DNA of 64,000 nt from Myxococcales bacterium (GTDB taxonomy: Bacteria; Myxococcota_A; Polyangia; Polyangiales; Polyangiaceae), in NCBI GenBank assembly GCA_016191785.1, contig JACPVJ010000088.1, positions 20,303 through 84,302 on the forward strand. The letters are read 5' to 3'. Position numbers and translations under genes: made by a program. The notes beneath the pieces were generated by a model that did no database searches, was not told where the DNA came from, and saw only the letters and a program-made list of their open reading frames with translations. Positions 40,161-53,182 of this stretch are shown in pieces. Each line of letters begins with the position of its first letter. Position 1 is the first letter of the stretch.

Positions 40161-42368
40161 ATGACTCTTCCCGACGTCGAGCTGTCCGTCATCGCCCCCT
40201 GCCTGAACGAGGAGCTGAACATCCCCGAGCTCACCCGGCGCATCCTGGGCGTGTTCGAAAAGGGCGGGTTCGCCGGTGAGCTGATCCTGATCGACGACGG
40301 CTCGACGGATGGCACCGCCCGCGTGATCCGCGCGATGATGGCGGCGCACCCCGGCCAGGTGCAGGGCGTGTTCCACCCGCAGAACCGGGGCATGGCCGCC
40401 GCGTGGAAGAGCGGTGCGGGCGCGGCACGGGGCCGTCTGGTGGCGACCATCGACTCCGATCTGCAGTACCAACCCGAGGACCTCTTGCGCCTGCGCCGGG
40501 CGCTGTACGAGCACTCGGTGGACGTGGTCCAGGGCTGGCGCAGCTGGGTCGGTCGTGTGAAGGACGAGCGCTACCACATCAGTCGCGCCTTCAACTTCAT
40601 GCTCAACGGCGCCTTCGGCATGCAGCTGCAGGACAACAAGAGCGGCTTCGTGATGTGCGCGCGCGAGGTGTTTCAGGACCTCTTGACCTACGAGGGGCGC
40701 TACTTCTACTGGCAGTCGTTCATCATGGTGGCGGCCCACGCCAAGGGCTACGACTACAAAGAGATCGAGACGCTGTTCGAGCAGCGCAAGGCCGGCGAGA
40801 GCTTCCTCGCCAAGAAGGCGGCCCAGGCCAGCGTCAAGAGCGTGTTCGATCTGGGCAAGGCGCTCTGGGAGTACCAGGTCACCCGCCCGCCGGACGTCGC
40901 GCTCCAGTTCTTGCGCCGCCACCCGGTGGTCGATCGCTCCCCTGAAAAGAGCCCCACCCGAGCGTTGCGCTGGCGGACGTACATGGCCGCATTCAACCAG
41001 ACCCACTGGATGATCACCCGTGACGTGGAGCACTACTACGAGACCCTGCAGAAGACCCAGTGGCTCTCGCCCAGCGCCACCCGCGAGCTCCAGGACGAGA
41101 AGCTGCGACGGCTGATCCGCCACGCCTACCGGAACGTGCCCTATTACCGCGCGAAGATGCAGGAAGCCGGCCTCCGCCCCGAAGACATCCGGACGCAGGC
41201 CGACCTCGGCAAGCTGCCGATGCTGAGCAAGGCCGACATCAAGCAGCACCTGTTCTTCGACATCATGAGCGAGAACCACGACAAGAGTCAGGTGTTGCGG
41301 ATCTCGACCAGCGGCAGCACCGGCGAGCCCTTCGTCTGCTACGCCGACCGCGCGCAGCTCGAGTTCCGCTGGGCCGCCACGCTGCGCGCCCAAGAGTGGA
41401 CCGGATACCAGTTCGGCGACCCCACCGTGCGGCTCTGGCACCAGACCATCGGCATGAGCGCGGCGCAGGCCGCCAAAGAGCGCGCCGACGCCATCCTCTC
41501 GAATCGCACCTTCGTGCCGGTGTTCGAGATGAACGACGAGAACCTGCAGAAGACGATGCGGCTCATCGCGTCCATCGGGCCCACGTTGCTCGACGGCTAC
41601 GCCGAGGCCCTCGACTTCATCGCGCACTTCGTCAAGACCTCGGGCAACCCGGGCGTGCGCCCCCTGGCCATCATGTCCAGCGCGCAGACCCTGCCCGAGC
41701 CCAGCCGCCGCCTGATCGAAGAGGCCTTCGGCTGCCGCGTTTTCGACAAGTACGGCAGCCGGGAGTTTTCTGGGATCGCCTACGAGTGCGACGCTCACGC
41801 CGGCCACCACGTGGTGGCCGAGGGTTACATCGTCGAAGTCTTGCGGGACGGCGCGCCAGTGAAGCCGGGCGAGGTCGGCGAGGTGGTGATCACCGACCTG
41901 AACAACTATTGCATGCCGTTCATCCGCTATCGCATCGGCGATCTGGCCGAGGCCATGGCCGACCAGGCGTGCCCGTGCGGGCGCGGCGCGCCCCGGGTCG
42001 GCGCGATCCAGGGCCGCGTGCAGTCGATCATCCAGGGCAGCGACGGCCAGTACGTGCCCGGCACCTTCTTCGCGCACTACCTGAAGGAGCTGGATTTCGC
42101 CATCAAGCGCTTCCAGGTGGTGCAAGAGCGCGCGGGGCACCTCACCTTCCGCGTGGTCAAGGGCGGTCGCTATTCCGACGACGTGCTCGATCAGGTGCTG
42201 GCCGAGTTTCGCAAGTACCTGGGCGCCCGCATGCAGATCGACGTCGACTTCGTCGACGACATCGCGCTCGTGCGCACCGGCAAGCACGTCGCGGCGATCT
42301 CGCGCATTCCCGTCGATTTCCAGCGCTCGGGCGGCGTGGTGGTCCGCCCCGGGCAGAACGGCAGCTGA
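40161..42368 (+). CDS. Fusion: GT2 glycosyltransferase + PaaK/CapK-type adenylate-forming domain
   Basis: 735 residues from the ATG at 40161. Residues 5-250 are a family 2 glycosyltransferase: LSVIAPCLNEELNIPELT, LILIDDGSTDGTARVIR (nucleotide-sugar site, D45/D46) and ATIDSDLQYQPEDL (metal-binding DxD, about 98-100), followed by DNKSGFVMCAREVF. Residues 300-725 are an AMP-forming enzyme of the phenylacetate-CoA ligase/CapK type: LIRHAYRNVPYYR, the ATP loop RISTSGSTGEPF (380-391), MSSAQTLPEPSRRLIEEAFG, DKYGSREFSGIAYEC and RYRIGDLAE. CapK-like proteins often sit in polysaccharide loci. Fusing the two suggests transfer of a sugar followed by acyl or amino-acyl activation of the same glycan or lipid. 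The partner lipoprotein starts at its stop codon. Confidence 0.85.
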   Translation: MTLPDVELSVIAPCLNEELNIPELTRRILGVFEKGGFAGELILIDDGSTDGTARVIRAMMAAHPGQVQGVFHPQNRGMAAAWKSGAGAARGRLVATIDSDLQYQPEDLLRLRRALYEHSVDVVQGWRSWVGRVKDERYHISRAFNFMLNGAFGMQLQDNKSGFVMCAREVFQDLLTYEGRYFYWQSFIMVAAHAKGYDYKEIETLFEQRKAGESFLAKKAAQASVKSVFDLGKALWEYQVTRPPDVALQFLRRHPVVDRSPEKSPTRALRWRTYMAAFNQTHWMITRDVEHYYETLQKTQWLSPSATRELQDEKLRRLIRHAYRNVPYYRAKMQEAGLRPEDIRTQADLGKLPMLSKADIKQHLFFDIMSENHDKSQVLRISTSGSTGEPFVCYADRAQLEFRWAATLRAQEWTGYQFGDPTVRLWHQTIGMSAAQAAKERADAILSNRTFVPVFEMNDENLQKTMRLIASIGPTLLDGYAEALDFIAHFVKTSGNPGVRPLAIMSSAQTLPEPSRRLIEEAFGCRVFDKYGSREFSGIAYECDAHAGHHVVAEGYIVEVLRDGAPVKPGEVGEVVITDLNNYCMPFIRYRIGDLAEAMADQACPCGRGAPRVGAIQGRVQSIIQGSDGQYVPGTFFAHYLKELDFAIKRFQVVQERAGHLTFRVVKGGRYSDDVLDQVLAEFRKYLGARMQIDVDFVDDIALVRTGKHVAAISRIPVDFQRSGGVVVRPGQNGS

Positions 42369-43261
42369 TGAAGCGCCGCGTCGCGCTCGCGCTCCTGCTC
42401 TCGGGCCTGGCCCTGGGTTGCGGGGAAGATGCCGAAGACGAAGCGCCCCTCCCACCCCGGCCGCTGAGCGTGATGACGTTCAACGTGCTCTGCTCGGTCT
42501 GCAACCCGAGCGAGTACGACCCCTGGGAGGCGCGGCTCGACTACTTCGCCGACCTGTTCGCTCGCCACGATCCGGATCTGATCGGCCTGCAAGAGATCAC
42601 GCCGCTGGCGGGCGAAGTCGAGTCGCTGCTGGCGACGCTGCCCGGCCGCAAGGCGCTGTTCTTCGAGCAAGAGGACTGGCCCCCCTACCCCGACGCCGCG
42701 ATCTTCTACCGGACCTCGCGGTTCCGCGTGCTCGAGCAGGGCGAGTACTGGCTCAGCCCCACACCCGACGTCCCGCGCTCGACCGGCTTCGCCAAGCCCC
42801 AGCTGCCGCGGCTCGTGGTCTGGGCACGGCTCCTGGACAAGGCCGGTGATCGCGAGATGTTCTTCGCCAGCACGCACTTCGACAACAACTCGCCCAGCCA
42901 AGAGCTGAGCGCGCCCCTGGTGCTCGAGCGCACGGCGCCCCTCGCTCAAACGCTGCCGGTGGTGTTCGTGGGGGACTTCAACTCGCAGCCCAGCGACGCC
43001 GCCTACGCGACCTTGACCACCGACGCCTCCCACGGGTTCGTCTTCCAGAACGCCTACGATCTCGCGCCCAAACCCGGGATCGTCGAAAACCAGGACCCGG
43101 ACCCGAGCTACGACCCGGCGGACCGGATCGACCACGTCTTCGTGGCCGGCGCCGGGGTCACCTGGACCGCCTCGAGCTGGGCGGCGGATCTGTTCGTCTA
43201 CGGCGACAAGCGGCGCTACCCGTCGGATCACTTCGCCGTCGTGACGACGCTCGATCGGTGA
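42368..43261 (+). CDS. Endonuclease/exonuclease/phosphatase-family lipoprotein
   Basis: 297 residues from the ATG that shares a base with the previous stop (TGATG). It has a lipoprotein signal (ALLLSGLALGC). The catalytic domain has the DNase I-like set: MTFNVLC at the start, IGLQEITPL (metal-binding Glu), FFASTHFDNN (His), VVFVGDFNSQPSD (Asp and Asn), DRIDHVF and YPSDHFAV (final Asp-His). Such secreted enzymes act as nucleases, inositol-phosphate or phosphodiester hydrolases, or sphingomyelinases; the substrate is unclear. Coupling to the glycosyltransferase-CapK gene hints at a glycolipid or phosphodiester substrate. Its 3' end overlaps the convergent gene by 34 bp. Confidence 0.83.
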   Translation: MKRRVALALLLSGLALGCGEDAEDEAPLPPRPLSVMTFNVLCSVCNPSEYDPWEARLDYFADLFARHDPDLIGLQEITPLAGEVESLLATLPGRKALFFEQEDWPPYPDAAIFYRTSRFRVLEQGEYWLSPTPDVPRSTGFAKPQLPRLVVWARLLDKAGDREMFFASTHFDNNSPSQELSAPLVLERTAPLAQTLPVVFVGDFNSQPSDAAYATLTTDASHGFVFQNAYDLAPKPGIVENQDPDPSYDPADRIDHVFVAGAGVTWTASSWAADLFVYGDKRRYPSDHFAVVTTLDR

Positions 43262-44493
43262 GCGAGCACGTCCGCCCGCGGGGGCTGCCACGGTGGCACG
43301 AACCGCGGGCACTGCCGCGGCGCGCGCTCGGCGGTGATCTCGGCGAAGCCCAGGCCGGGCTCCCGGTCGAAGCGCACGTCCCCCAGCACCAGGCCGAGAC
43401 CCGGGCGCTCGACCCAGAACGGCGCGCGGGCGAAGCGCAGGTAGGCCGCAACCTCGCAGCTCTCTCGAGCCAGGGCCTCGAGCTCGGCCACGGTGGACGA
43501 GAACTCGCGATCGAAGAAGTCCGCGTCGGTGCCCGCCGCCGCGATCGGCCTCATCGGCGCGGTGGGCGCGCCGGTGGGCAGCGCGCAAGCCTGCGCGCCG
43601 ATCAGCGCCGGTACGAGGGACGCGCGCCCGCGCCGGACGCTGTAGCTGCCGGTCGCCGCGGTGTGCACCGACACGAACTGCCAGCACGCCGGGTTGGCGG
43701 GGTTCGAGCTGAGGATCACGTCGTGAACTGTCTCTTCGGGGTAGGCCGCGCCCAGCGCCGCGCGCACCTTGGCCTCGGCGGCCGGCTTTCCGAGGGCGAA
43801 CACGCCCAGCACGAGGAGGCAGCCGACCACCGCAGCCCCCGCGCGCCGGAGCGGGCTCGCCCGCGCCAGGAGCACGAGCCCCGCCACCACCCAGAGAGCG
43901 ATGGCGACGCAGACCGCGAGCGGAACCATGCGGGTGACGACCGGCAGCACCGCCGTCAGGGTCAGCCAGAGCGCGAGGGCGGTCTTGCCGGCGCGGGCCG
44001 TGGTGGCCCAGAACAGAGCCGGCAGCGCTGCAGCCCAGAACAGCGGCTCGACGATGAACACCCGGTCGCCGTAAAACCACCGGTCGTCGAACGGCCAGAA
44101 CGGGTGCACGCCGTACACGTTGGCGAAGTCCATGAGCAGGTGCAGCACCGGACCGGTGAACGCGAGGGCCGCCAGCCAGGCCCAGTCGGCGCGATCGAAT
44201 CCAAGGCGCCGCCGCCGGTGCCACAGCCAGACCAGGCCGAGCGCCACCGCCGCACCCAGCGGGACGCCGACGAGCAGGGTGTGGGTGTGCCCACGGTGGT
44301 GCAGCAAGTAGCCGAGCTTGCCGCCGGTGATACCCAGGTACACGAAGTCGAGATCGGGGACGTTGCCGGCCGCCGCGCTGGCGAACCACGCCGCCCGCAC
44401 CCACTCGGCGCTCGGCGGGGCCCGACGCGCACGAACCCGCCCCGCGACCTCGGCGACGACGAGCCCGGCGAGGATGTGGGTCAGGTTGTCCAC
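43228..44493 (-). CDS. YdjM-type membrane-bound metal-dependent hydrolase
   Basis: 421 residues. The N-terminus is diagnostic of the YdjM/DUF457 group: MDNLTHILAGLVVAEVAGR, GNVPDLDFVYLG and HHRGHTHTLL, with His/Asp residues that would bind a metal at the membrane surface, followed by HLLMDFANVYGVHPFWPFDDRWFYGD. Helices continue to about residue 230. The C-terminal 180 residues form an extra soluble domain of unknown fold. The biological substrate of the family is not established. It is divergent from the DUF4114/MYXO-CTERM gene, with a 16-bp palindrome between the two starts. Confidence 0.8.
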   Translation of the reverse strand: MDNLTHILAGLVVAEVAGRVRARRAPPSAEWVRAAWFASAAAGNVPDLDFVYLGITGGKLGYLLHHRGHTHTLLVGVPLGAAVALGLVWLWHRRRRLGFDRADWAWLAALAFTGPVLHLLMDFANVYGVHPFWPFDDRWFYGDRVFIVEPLFWAAALPALFWATTARAGKTALALWLTLTAVLPVVTRMVPLAVCVAIALWVVAGLVLLARASPLRRAGAAVVGCLLVLGVFALGKPAAEAKVRAALGAAYPEETVHDVILSSNPANPACWQFVSVHTAATGSYSVRRGRASLVPALIGAQACALPTGAPTAPMRPIAAAGTDADFFDREFSSTVAELEALARESCEVAAYLRFARAPFWVERPGLGLVLGDVRFDREPGLGFAEITAERAPRQCPRFVPPWQPPRADVLAHRSSVVTTAK

Positions 44494-44544
44494 GAGGGTC
44501 GCCGTTTCTTAGTGCGTTCGCGGGAGGAGTCCATCTGCCCTTGA

Positions 44545-44560
44545 GGACCGGCGCCGGTCC
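44545..44560. promoter_or_regulatory. 16-bp perfect palindrome in a divergent promoter region
   Basis: GGACCGGC followed by its reverse complement GCCGGTCC. It is centred between the minus-strand start at 44493 and the plus-strand start at 44576, and lies within about 16-31 bp of the latter. It could be an operator or a leader hairpin that hides the ribosome site. Confidence 0.4.
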
Positions 44561-44575
44561 CCTCATGATTTGCCC

Positions 44576-46192
44576 ATGCGAGGGCGACACCTCTCGGGCC
44601 TCACCTTCGGTCTCTTCGTGCTCGCTGCCGCGCCCGGGGCGCTGGCCTTGCAGCAGCCGAACGGGATCACCATCCCCGTGCTCAACGCCGGCGTCACGAC
44701 CTGCAGCGACAAGAACGTCCAGGTGTGCTTGAACGCCGAAGAGGGCGGCGCGACCATCAACGCGCTCACCGCGGCCGCGGTCACGCCCGAGACCTACACC
44801 CCGATCTGCAGCCTGACCTTCAAGGTGATCGCCCGCGGCGCGGGCTACCTGAACACCTTCGGCTGGTACAACGTGGTCGCGGGGCAGAAGCCGCCGGCCT
44901 CGGATCTGCACTCGTTCCTCGAGTGCGGCGACGGCCCCGGCACGGTGAAGGTCCTGAACATCAAGAGCAGCCCGTACTACAAGGGCGGCGAGGTCGGGTT
45001 CTTCATGGCGTCGCCCGAGGGTGCCAGCGGCAACTGTCCCAAGTTCAACGCCGCCGGCGGGCCGGTGGCCGGCACGGTCGGCTACATCTACTACTCCGAG
45101 CGCAAGTACAACCCGGACAACACCGGGGCGAACAGCTGGGTCCACCTGATCACCTACAACAGCGTCGCCCACAAGAACGCCTTCTATTTCGGCTGGGAAG
45201 ATCTGCTCTCGGGCGGCGACAACGACTTCGACGATCTGCTCACGCGCGTCGACGGCATCCAGTGCACCGGCGGCGGCGCCCCCTGCACGGTGGCGGGAAA
45301 GCAGGGCAAATGCGCGAGCGGCATCATGCAGTGCCAGAACGGCCAGCTCACTTGCGTGCAGACCTGGCAGCCCACGACCGAGAGCTGCAACGCCCTGGAC
45401 GACGACTGCAACGGCCAGACCGACGACGGGGACCTCTGCCCGCCGAGCCAGATCTGCCACAAGGGCAAGTGCGTGCCCAAGTGCGGCACGACCGAGTTCC
45501 AGTGCGTGGGCGGGCTGAAGTGCAAAGACGGCCTGTGCATCGACGCGGCTTGCGAAACCGTGGACTGCAAGTCCGGCGAGGTATGCGTCGGCGGCAAGTG
45601 CCAGGGCGCGTGCGACGGGGTCACCTGCCCGTTCGGGCAGAAGTGCGTGGAAGGCGTGTGCAGCGACCCCTGCGCCAGCGTCAAGTGCGACTCGGACTTC
45701 GTCTGCGTCGGCGGCGTGTGCCAGGTGAAGTGCAGCTGCGAGCCCTGCGCTTCGGGCAAAGAGTGCGTGACCGCGACGGGCAAGTGTGAGGACACCGGCT
45801 GCGGCAGCCAGAGCTGCGCAGCGGGAACCCACTGCGTGGCGGGCGCGTGCGTCGACGACTGCCAGGGCGCGGTGTGCCCCAAGGGCCAGCTCTGCACCGC
45901 GGGACAGTGCACGGTCGACACCGACGCGGGGGCCGGCACCGGCGGCTCGAGCGGCGATGGTGGGATCGTGATCGGTGGGTCCGGGGGCGGCAGCGCGGCA
46001 GGGGGCGGCGCCGGCGGAAAAGACGGCGGAGCCCAGGCCGGCACCGGCAACCTGCCCGGAACGACGCCGGCCGAAAACGAGGGCTGCGGCTGCCGCACCG
46101 CGGGCGGGCCGGCAAGCGCGGGCCTGTCCGCGCTCGTGGTCCTGGGTCTCTTCGCCGGGCGGCGACGGCGGGCTAGCCGCAGTTCGCGCTGA
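44576..46192 (+). CDS. Secreted DUF4114-like, Cys-repeat protein with MYXO-CTERM anchor
   Basis: About 538 residues from the ATG at 44576 (an upstream TTG at 44570 is possible). A signal peptide (LSGLTFGLFVLAAAPGALA) is followed by a DUF4114-like domain to about residue 230, ending in FYFGWEDLLSGGDNDFDDLLTRVDG, a typical calcium-rich motif. A MopE-like motif (ESCNALDDDCNGQTDDGDLC) and then at least seven short Cys-rich repeats follow (CGTTEFQCVGGLKCKDGLC, CETVDCKSGEVCVGGKC, CDGVTCPFGQKCVEGVC and so on). The end is a Gly linker and the canonical MYXO-CTERM: GCGCRTAGG, a hydrophobic helix, RRRR. It is exported and anchored at the surface. Role probably structural or calcium-binding. Confidence 0.85.
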   Translation: MRGRHLSGLTFGLFVLAAAPGALALQQPNGITIPVLNAGVTTCSDKNVQVCLNAEEGGATINALTAAAVTPETYTPICSLTFKVIARGAGYLNTFGWYNVVAGQKPPASDLHSFLECGDGPGTVKVLNIKSSPYYKGGEVGFFMASPEGASGNCPKFNAAGGPVAGTVGYIYYSERKYNPDNTGANSWVHLITYNSVAHKNAFYFGWEDLLSGGDNDFDDLLTRVDGIQCTGGGAPCTVAGKQGKCASGIMQCQNGQLTCVQTWQPTTESCNALDDDCNGQTDDGDLCPPSQICHKGKCVPKCGTTEFQCVGGLKCKDGLCIDAACETVDCKSGEVCVGGKCQGACDGVTCPFGQKCVEGVCSDPCASVKCDSDFVCVGGVCQVKCSCEPCASGKECVTATGKCEDTGCGSQSCAAGTHCVAGACVDDCQGAVCPKGQLCTAGQCTVDTDAGAGTGGSSGDGGIVIGGSGGGSAAGGGAGGKDGGAQAGTGNLPGTTPAENEGCGCRTAGGPASAGLSALVVLGLFAGRRRRASRSSR

Positions 46193-46898
46193 GCGCGTCC
46201 TGCAAGTTCGGCGAGCTGCAGGTCATCGGCAGCTTGAACAGCTTGCCCGCCTCGGGCCCCGAGTTGCACGCGCATTGCACCCCTCCGCCCCCGGGCAGCG
46301 GCTTGCACGAGGCATCGAACTCGTTGCACTTGATCCCGCAGCTGCCGTCGCTACCGCCCCAACCCGAGCAGCTCGACGAGCCACTGACGCACTCTTCGAA
46401 CAGGTAGGTCGCCTTGTCGCACTGCGGAGCCAGATCGGGATCGCCGCCCTTACAGGTCATCGGGTAGGTCAGCGCACAGTCGAGGATGTTCTCGAGCTCG
46501 GGCAGGCAGCCCTCGTCTTGCGCCATCATGACCGACTCGCCGATCTCTTTCTTGCAGCCCGGCATGGCGCAGGGAAGCGTGCTGATCACCTTGCAGACCT
46601 GATCGACCTTCTGCCAGATCGACGACGAGCCGCCACCGCCGGCGACCCCGCCCGTGGCGCCGGTGCCCGCGCTGCCCGCCATGCCGCCGAACGCGCCGCT
46701 GCCCGCCATGCCGCCGAACGCGCCGCTGCCCGCGGTGCCGCCCGAGATCCCTGCCGTGCCGCCGCCGCTCGAGCCGCCGCTGCCGCCTCCGCTCGAGCCG
46801 GCCGAGCCGCCGGTCGCGTCGATCTGGGTCTTGCCTCCACAGGCGCCGAGCGCCGCCGAACCTGCCGCAAAAAAAGCCAAGAGCTGGATCGCCCGCAT
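46173..46898 (-). CDS. Gly-rich linker lipoprotein with Cys-rich C-terminal domain
   Basis: 241 residues. It has a lipoprotein signal (LLAFFAAGSAALGAC, lipobox LGAC), then a GGSGGSSGGG-type linker to about residue 90. The C-terminal domain has more than a dozen Cys (QVCKVISTLPCAMPGCKKEIG, CLPELENILDCALTYPMTCKGG, CDKATYLFEECVSGSSSC, GSCGIKCNEFDASCK). It has the same plan as the lipoproteins at 9572 and 32485. Its 3' end overlaps the convergent MYXO-CTERM gene by 20 bp. A (GC)n run of about 17 bp (46930-46946) lies in its upstream region, between it and the divergent S9 peptidase. Function unknown. Confidence 0.75.
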   Translation of the reverse strand: MRAIQLLAFFAAGSAALGACGGKTQIDATGGSAGSSGGGSGGSSGGGTAGISGGTAGSGAFGGMAGSGAFGGMAGSAGTGATGGVAGGGGSSSIWQKVDQVCKVISTLPCAMPGCKKEIGESVMMAQDEGCLPELENILDCALTYPMTCKGGDPDLAPQCDKATYLFEECVSGSSSCSGWGGSDGSCGIKCNEFDASCKPLPGGGGVQCACNSGPEAGKLFKLPMTCSSPNLQDALSANCG

Positions 46899-46995
46899 TT
46901 TTGGACCTCCTGACTCACCGTCCTAGCTCCGCGCGCGCGCGCGCGCAAATCGGAGGTGCTCGACACTGGCGACGGACCGTCGCATCGTCGCCGCC

Positions 46996-49068
46996 ATGTC
47001 ACGCCGCGTGGTTCTGTCCGCCCTGCTCATGGCTCTTGGCGCCTGTGGAGCGCCGCCCGCTCCGGAGACGCCCCCGCCTGCAACGGCGCCGCCCGCGGCC
47101 TCCGCTGCGCCAGTGGCGCCCCCTGCCGCTCGAAAGCTCATCCCTCGCGACGTCTTCTTCGGCAACCCCGAGCGCACCGGTCCGCGGCTGAGCCCCGACG
47201 GCAAGCAGCTGTCGTTCCTGGCGCCCGTGGGCGGGGTGCTCAACGTCTGGGTCGGGCCGGTCGACGATCTCTCGCAGGCCAAGCCTGTCACCAGCGACAA
47301 GAAGCGCGGCATTCGCATCCACAGCTGGGCGTACACCAGCAATCACGTGCTCTATGCCCAGGACGAAGGCGGCGACGAGAACTGGCACGTGTACAGCGTC
47401 GAGCTCGCGACGGCCAAGGCCATCGATCTGACGCCGATGAAGGGCGTGCAGGCGCGCATCGTCGGCGCGAGCCCGAAGCGCCCGAAGGAGCTCCTGCTCG
47501 GGATCAACGACCGCGACAAGAAGTGGCACGACGTGCACCGCGTGGATCTGACCACCGGCAAGCTGACCCTGGTCGAGAAGAACGAGCGCAAGGCCAGCTA
47601 CCTCGCCGACGCGGACCTCGGGCTGCGCTTCGCGCTCGAGAGCACCAAGGGTGGCGGCTATTCGGTCTTGCAGAAGCAGGGCGCGCGCTGGGTGCCGTTT
47701 TCGACCATCCCCTTCGAGGACACGCGCAACACCCAGCTGGTCACCCTCGACAGCTCGGGAAAGGAGCTCTACTGGACCACCAGCCTGGGCCGAGACAAGA
47801 GCGTGCTCGAGCGCGTGGCACTGCCCAAGAAAGACGCCAAGGTCCTGGCCGAGAGCGCCCAGGCCGACGTCAGCGGGGTGTTCACCCACCCGGTCACATG
47901 GCAGCCCCGGGCAGCGCTGGCCGAGCACCTGCGCCAGGAGTGGATCGTCCTCGACCCCGCCATCGCCGGCGACTTCGCCGCGCTGAAGGAGGTCTCGGCC
48001 GGGGACTTCCAGGTGGTGAGCCAGTCACTGGACGACCAGCGGTGGATCGTCGCCTACTCGCTCGACACCTCCGCGACGCGGTTTTACTCGTGGGATCGCA
48101 AGGAAAAGCGCGCGAAGCTCTTGATGAGCGAGCGCCCGGAGCTCGACAAGCACACGCTGCTCCCGATGCACGCGGTGTCGATCACCGCCCGCGACCAGCT
48201 GCCGCTGCCGAGCTACCTCACGCTGCCGCGGGGGCGAGCGCTCGACGCCCAGGGCCGCGCCGACCGCCCGAGCCCGATGGTGCTGTTCGTGCACGGCGGA
48301 CCGTGGGCTCGGGATCGCTGGGGCTTTCACCCCTATCACCAGTGGCTGGCGGATCGCGGCTACGCCGTGCTCAGCGTCAACTACCGGGGTTCCACCGGCT
48401 TCGGCAAGGGGTTCGTCAACGCCTCGAACCACGAGTGGGCGGGCAAGATGCACGACGACTTGCTCGACGCGGTGAAGTGGGCAATCGACCGTGGGGTGAC
48501 CTCGAAGGACCAGGTCGCGATCATGGGGGGCAGCTACGGCGGCTACGCCACCCTGGTCGGCCTCACCTTCACGCCCAAGACCTTCGCCTGCGGCGTGGAC
48601 ATCGTCGGGCCGTCGAACCTGAACACCCTGTTCGAGTCCATCCCGCCCTACTGGGAGTCGTTCAAGGAAGAGTTCTTGACCCGGGTCGGCGACGTGCGCA
48701 CCGACCTGGGCAAGAAGCTCTTGGCCGAGCGCTCGCCGCTCACCCACGTGGGCAAGATCGAGCGCCCGCTCTTGATCGGCCAGGGCCAGAACGACCCGCG
48801 GGTGAAGCAGGCGGAGTCCGATCAGATCGTGGCCGCGATGCGTGCCAAGAAGATCCCGGTCAGCTACGTGCTCTACCCCGACGAGGGCCACGGCTTTGCC
48901 CGCCCCGAGAACCGAACCAGCTTCAACGCCGTCGCCGAGGTGTTCTTGGCCAGCTGCCTCGGGGGGCGCGCCGAAGATCTGGGCTCGGCCCTCGCCGGCT
49001 CGAGCATCCAGGTGCCCCACGGCGCCGAGCACGTGTTGGGGCTGGCGGAGGCGCTCGCGGGACGGTGA
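46996..49068 (+). CDS. Prolyl-oligopeptidase-family (S9) serine peptidase lipoprotein
   Basis: 690 residues. It has a lipoprotein signal (VLSALLMALGAC) and a Pro/Ala-rich linker (residues 20-45). The N-terminal half is the beta-propeller gate typical of S9 enzymes (RTGPRLSPDGKQLSFLAP, WAYTSNHVLYAQDEGGDENWHVY, LLGINDRDKKWHDVHRVD). The C-terminal half is the alpha/beta hydrolase with VLFVHGGPWARDRWGF (oxyanion), Ser513 in MGGSYGGYATL, Asp600 in GQGQNDPRV and His632 in DEGHGFARPEN. It likely degrades peptides in the periplasm or at the cell surface, consistent with a predatory or scavenging life style. All catalytic residues are present. After its stop, 49069-49284 contains no convincing gene. 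Confidence 0.92.
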   Translation: MSRRVVLSALLMALGACGAPPAPETPPPATAPPAASAAPVAPPAARKLIPRDVFFGNPERTGPRLSPDGKQLSFLAPVGGVLNVWVGPVDDLSQAKPVTSDKKRGIRIHSWAYTSNHVLYAQDEGGDENWHVYSVELATAKAIDLTPMKGVQARIVGASPKRPKELLLGINDRDKKWHDVHRVDLTTGKLTLVEKNERKASYLADADLGLRFALESTKGGGYSVLQKQGARWVPFSTIPFEDTRNTQLVTLDSSGKELYWTTSLGRDKSVLERVALPKKDAKVLAESAQADVSGVFTHPVTWQPRAALAEHLRQEWIVLDPAIAGDFAALKEVSAGDFQVVSQSLDDQRWIVAYSLDTSATRFYSWDRKEKRAKLLMSERPELDKHTLLPMHAVSITARDQLPLPSYLTLPRGRALDAQGRADRPSPMVLFVHGGPWARDRWGFHPYHQWLADRGYAVLSVNYRGSTGFGKGFVNASNHEWAGKMHDDLLDAVKWAIDRGVTSKDQVAIMGGSYGGYATLVGLTFTPKTFACGVDIVGPSNLNTLFESIPPYWESFKEEFLTRVGDVRTDLGKKLLAERSPLTHVGKIERPLLIGQGQNDPRVKQAESDQIVAAMRAKKIPVSYVLYPDEGHGFARPENRTSFNAVAEVFLASCLGGRAEDLGSALAGSSIQVPHGAEHVLGLAEALAGR

Positions 49069-49284
49069 TCATTTTGCGCAACGTTCGCCTCGTCGCAGGT
49101 CGGACTGGGTCCCGCCCGGTTCCGTGAACGGGCTCATGTCCGAATTCGACCAACTCATCGCCATCCTGGTCGCGTCGGCAAGAACGGCGAAGTCGCGCGC
49201 TTCAGCCAAGCGCTGAGGTCCAGCGAGAACCGCCGACGTTCGTGATTGCTCGTCGCGGGTTCCTTGTTCCTTGTTCTCTGCCGC

Positions 49285-51774
<2,490 letters not shown>

Positions 51775-51831
51775 CGGATTCGGCTCGGGAAAAGTCCCGC
51801 TCCCTCTGACCGCCCGGGGCGGAGCGCCGGC

Positions 51832-53094
<1,263 letters not shown>

Positions 53095-53182
53095 TTTTTT
53101 CCCTACGGAACAATTGCGAAATCGCCTGGAACTTTAGGCCGCGACCGGCAAGCCCGCAAGTGAACGGCGAGCGGCGCCAAGC

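Noticed and set aside
42191..45832. A 1213-codon open frame on the minus strand
   Set aside because: It crosses several well-supported genes (nuclease-like lipoprotein, DUF4114 gene, YdjM-type gene) and contains no recognisable motif of its own.
49125..49216. Short 30-codon ORF after the S9 peptidase
   Set aside because: No domain, weak start context and very short; likely chance.
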